From assembly GCF_001746205.1 (NCBI RefSeq), contig NZ_MDCO01000001.1:257896-321895 (forward strand): a stretch of 64,000 nucleotides of DNA. The letters run 5' to 3'. Below, piece by piece: positions 61,487 to 64,000 of the stretch. The notes under the pieces were generated by a model that was not told the origin of the DNA, did not search any database, and saw nothing but the letters and a program-made list of their open reading frames with translations. The stretch comes from Brachyspira hampsonii. Its GTDB lineage: Bacteria > Spirochaetota > Brachyspiria > Brachyspirales > Brachyspiraceae. The first letter of the stretch is position 1. Every line of letters begins with the position of its first letter. Both the position numbers and the translations under genes were made by a program.

Positions 61487-62524
61487 TTACTGATCAACTT
61501 TTACATCTATTCCCAAAGCATCTTTTATAACAGATACATCATAAGATTTTTGAACATTTGGTAATGTGTCTTCAGATATTTTATTATCTTCATAGAAGAA
61601 TTCGGCAGTTCCTGTCATACCATCGCCAAATATATAAGTTTCTTCTTGCATCATAGCAGGAGTAACATAAACTTTATAATTGATATCATTATCTAAAGTT
61701 TTGTCATCATAAACTCTTCCATTTCTTTCAAACCAATCTTTTTCAAAATCGTATCTTGTTTGATAGTCAGAAAGTATTTCAGAAGCTTTATAAGTTGCTC
61801 TTATAAATTTAACAACATCATCTCTTCTTTCTTCTAAAAATTTAGTACCTACATATATTCCATCCATAGACACAACATCAGTAGCATCTTCAAAAGTAGC
61901 AGCTAGAACATAACCTTCTTCTCTAGCTTGGAAAGAATGAGGAGGGCTAGCAGCTATAGCATCGCCTTCACCTGCTATAAATGCTTGATATGCAGGACCA
62001 TTATCCATATGTATCATTTTTATATCATTTCCGCCAAGACCAAATTTCTTAGCATAACCTATAGCATTAAATTGTGCTGTAGTACCCAAAGGACCAAGTA
62101 TCTGCAATCCTCTTACTGTTTCAGCACTTCCTAAAATATTTGAATATCCAGCAACTTTTCCAACTTCTTTTGCTATAGGGCTATCTTGTCTTACAAATAT
62201 TCCCATACCGCCTGTAGTATTAACTTCTCCTATCCATTTTGCATTACCTTGTGCTAATGCAAATACAGAAGCTAAACCGCTAGCGGCTATATCTATTTCT
62301 CCAGCAGCAAAAGCTTCATTTATTGGTGCTCCGCTTGCAAAAGTAAGAATTTCTATTTCAATACCTTCATTAGAATACATGCCTTTCTCTAAAGCATAAG
62401 CTATAGGTAACGCAACAGTATTTACCATTGTACCGACGCGTATCTTCTTTGAAGAAGAAGATTTTGTGCCGCATGATATTAAAATAGAAACCAACAATAA
62501 CAAAGCAAGAATATATTTCCTCAT
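61487..62524 (-). CDS. Substrate-binding lipoprotein of the ABC importer (SsuA/TauA/NMT1-like)
   Basis: 345 aa. Signal plus lipobox SILISC (Cys about residue 18). Two-lobed binding protein: RVGTMVNTVALPIAYALEKGMYSNEGIEIEIL, FAAGEIDIAASGL, LGTTAQFNAIGYAKKFGL, FIAGEGDAIAASPPHSF, typical of nitrate/sulfonate/taurine binders. First gene of the operon. GAGGAG lies just before the ATG and a promoter lies at 62558. The ligand is inferred to be a sulfated or sulfonated compound from the sulfatase genes. Confidence 0.87.
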   Translation of the reverse strand: MRKYILALLLLVSILISCGTKSSSSKKIRVGTMVNTVALPIAYALEKGMYSNEGIEIEILTFASGAPINEAFAAGEIDIAASGLASVFALAQGNAKWIGEVNTTGGMGIFVRQDSPIAKEVGKVAGYSNILGSAETVRGLQILGPLGTTAQFNAIGYAKKFGLGGNDIKMIHMDNGPAYQAFIAGEGDAIAASPPHSFQAREEGYVLAATFEDATDVVSMDGIYVGTKFLEERRDDVVKFIRATYKASEILSDYQTRYDFEKDWFERNGRVYDDKTLDNDINYKVYVTPAMMQEETYIFGDGMTGTAEFFYEDNKISEDTLPNVQKSYDVSVIKDALGIDVKVDQ

Positions 62525-62557
62525 ATGCTACTCCTCGTACATTTATATTACTAAATC

Positions 62558-62586
62558 AGTATAGTAAAAAAATACCTAAAATGCAA
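62558..62586 (-). promoter_or_regulatory. Promoter of the ABC-sulfatase operon
   Basis: Minus strand TTGCAT (62581-62586), 17 bp, TATACT (62558-62563), 34 bp upstream of the binding-protein ATG. Confidence 0.65.
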
Positions 62587-62628
62587 CTATATATTGAAAT
62601 TTATACCATTTCATATTATTATAAGATA

Positions 62629-63747
62629 ATGAATAATGTATCAGTATTAATTAAGCCTTCATCATCTTTATGCAACATAAATTGTAAATATTGTTTCTAT
62701 ATAGACGAAGCTAAAAACAGAAAAATAGAAAATAATGGAATTATGACTGAAAATGTTGTGAAAGCTATAATAGATAAAGTTCTTCAAAATGCTGATAAAA
62801 ATGCATTGTTTTCATTTCAGGGCGGGGAACCAACTGTAGCAGGACTCGAATATTTTAAGTCATTTATAGATTATGCTAATAAAAGCAATAAAAAAAATAT
62901 CAATATAAATTACAGCATACAAACTAACGGATTATTGATAGATGATAAATGGTGCGAGTTATTCAAAAAGAATAATTTTTTAGTCGGACTTTCTTTTGAT
63001 ATGATAAAAAACATACATGATAATTATAGAATAGATAAAAATAATAATGATACATATAACAAAGTATTAGAAACTAAAAAATTATTTGATGCATTTAATG
63101 TGGAATACAATATACTTACAGTTCTTACATCTGAATTATCAAAATACCCTAAAGATGTATACAAAAAAATAAAAAAGCTAAATATAAAATATACTCAGTT
63201 CATACCATGCCTATCTGAAATAAATTCATGCAATAATGAATATTCTATAAAACCAAAAGAGTTTTCATACTTCTATAAAGAAATATTTTCATTATGGAAA
63301 GAAGATTTTTTTAATAATAATTATTATAGTATACAGTTCTTTGATAACATCATTCCATTATTTTTTGGAGGCTATCCTCCTATAACTTGCGGTATAAACG
63401 GAAAATGCACAAATCAAATAATAATAGAAAGCAGTGGAGATGTTTTTCCATGCGATTTTTATTGTTTAGATGATTATAAAATAGGAAATATAGCAGAGGA
63501 AGATTTGGCTGATATTTATTCAAGCAGCAAAGCAAAAGACTTTATAAATGAAAAAACAAACAGAATAAATAATGAAAGCCATTCATTATGCCGCTCTTGT
63601 AAATACTTAAGAGTATGTAACTGTGGATGCAAAAGAATGGAAAGTAATATGTACATAGATGAAGGCGGAAAGTTCTGCGGATTTCAAGATTTTCTTGATT
63701 ATGCTATAAATGATATGATGATAATATGGAAGATGATATCAAGATAA
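62629..63747 (+). CDS. Anaerobic sulfatase-maturating enzyme (radical SAM, SPASM)
   Basis: 372 aa from ATG 62629. An upstream in-frame ATG at 62581 overlaps the divergent promoter, and family members start close to LIKPSSSLCNINC. Radical SAM cluster Cys in CNINCKYCFY, FQGGEPTVAGLEYF next, and a C-terminal SPASM Cys-rich region (CGINGKC...FPCDFYC, CRSCKYLRVCNCGCKRM). It converts the sulfatase CxPxR cysteine to formylglycine without oxygen. GLSFDMIKNIHD replaces the usual SLDGP segment. It serves the two Cys-type sulfatases. Confidence 0.9.
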   Translation: MNNVSVLIKPSSSLCNINCKYCFYIDEAKNRKIENNGIMTENVVKAIIDKVLQNADKNALFSFQGGEPTVAGLEYFKSFIDYANKSNKKNININYSIQTNGLLIDDKWCELFKKNNFLVGLSFDMIKNIHDNYRIDKNNNDTYNKVLETKKLFDAFNVEYNILTVLTSELSKYPKDVYKKIKKLNIKYTQFIPCLSEINSCNNEYSIKPKEFSYFYKEIFSLWKEDFFNNNYYSIQFFDNIIPLFFGGYPPITCGINGKCTNQIIIESSGDVFPCDFYCLDDYKIGNIAEEDLADIYSSSKAKDFINEKTNRINNESHSLCRSCKYLRVCNCGCKRMESNMYIDEGGKFCGFQDFLDYAINDMMIIWKMISR

Positions 63748-63770
63748 ATGAGTTTATAATAATAAATAAC

Positions 63771-64000
63771 TTATTTATGAAAATGTTCGTATATATTATT
63801 CGCTGCTTTATAGCTTATTCCCGGTATATTTCTAATGCTTTCAAAAGATGCATTTTTTATATTATCTATATTTATAAAATGAGAATACAATTTCTCTATA
63901 GTTTTTTTACCTATACCCTCTATACTTTCAAGTTCGCTTTTTACCATTTCTCTGCTTCTTTTCTTACCATGACTGCTATTAACCCATCTGTGAGTCTCAT
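63771..64000 (-). CDS. uvrC: UvrC excinuclease subunit C, C-terminal part (cut by window edge)
   Basis: 76 codons to TAA 63771. ETHRWVNSSHGKKRSREM, then SELESIEGIGKKTIEKLYSHF and NIPGISYKAANNIYEHF are the tandem helix-hairpin-helix motifs ending UvrC, with the expected E.H(R) approach region. Nucleotide excision repair. The identification rests on the C-terminal domain only. Confidence 0.8.
   Translation of the reverse strand, partial: ETHRWVNSSHGKKRSREMVKSELESIEGIGKKTIEKLYSHFINIDNIKNASFESIRNIPGISYKAANNIYEHFHK

Noticed and set aside
1-64000. CRISPR array
   Set aside because: No regularly spaced identical repeats with unique spacers and no cas genes. The repeats found are protein-coding (TPR, coiled coil) or irregularly spaced.

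Overview
The window looks like chromosome from a Brachyspira species, a host-associated intestinal spirochaete. The evidence is very low GC with heavy A/T-ending codon use, a spirochaetal flagellar cap gene (fliD), many short lipoproteins, TPR, ankyrin and SH3 secreted proteins, an anaerobe's rubrerythrin, and Brachyspira-style GC-rich dispersed repeats. Species cannot be fixed from the sequence alone. Both window edges cut genes: tdk on the left and uvrC on the right.

Layout. (1) 1-18.4 kb is ordinary chromosome: thymidine kinase, a HARE-HTH/PD-(D/E)xK protein, a TPR protein, a U32 protease-family protein, acyl-CoA synthetase, a HlyIII-type membrane protein, D-Ala-D-Ala ligase, a DinB-like protein, a lipoprotein family, RecX, a glycosyltransferase and a Ctp protease. 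(2) 18.6-23.3 kb is a repeat-rich accessory patch: an ankyrin protein, two tandem SH3-type secreted paralogues and an Rpn nuclease gene that appears to contain a nested C-terminal gene, interspersed with structured GC-rich repeats. (3) 23.3-30.9 kb holds ribH, rubrerythrin, a three-gene HATPase/STAS-like/membrane operon, a CoA-disulfide-reductase-like flavoprotein, a TPR protein, a PepSY-like protein, a 46-aa ORF, rpsT and tRNA-Asp.

(4) 31-44.8 kb is a mobile or phage-related element. It has a replication module (winged-helix initiator-like protein, DnaC-type loader, about a dozen small tightly packed genes including a DUF1599-like protein and an HNH nuclease, and SSB), then a tyrosine recombinase and a ribbon-helix-helix protein. 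Next comes a restriction-modification island (two HTH regulators diverging from a ParB-like/PD-(D/E)xK/C5-methyltransferase operon) bounded by two copies of one hairpin. It ends with a compact locus of two tiny hydrophobic peptides, an RHH protein and facing consensus promoters that resembles a type I toxin-antitoxin module. I found no virion structural genes apart from a terminase fragment. (5) 44.9-47.6 kb is a run of four truncated genes joined end to end (terminase, outer-membrane protein, coiled coil, HsdS). This is either a recombination scrapyard or an assembly chimera.

(6) 47.8-64 kb returns to chromosome: a SNF2 helicase, a patatin-like lipase, FliD and a winged-helix protein. It then carries a seven-gene operon (substrate-binding lipoprotein, two permeases, two ATPases, two Cys-type sulfatases) divergent from a radical-SAM sulfatase-maturase gene. 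Together these would import a sulfated or sulfonated compound, desulfate it in the cytoplasm and activate the sulfatases anaerobically.

The observations most worth following are the Rpn gene with a predicted leaderless full-length message and a perfect internal Shine-Dalgarno for an in-frame 100-aa C-terminal product, the type I TA-like locus at 44.5-44.8 kb, the ParB/PD-(D/E)xK/methyltransferase island, and the three-gene HATPase/DUF4325 operon.
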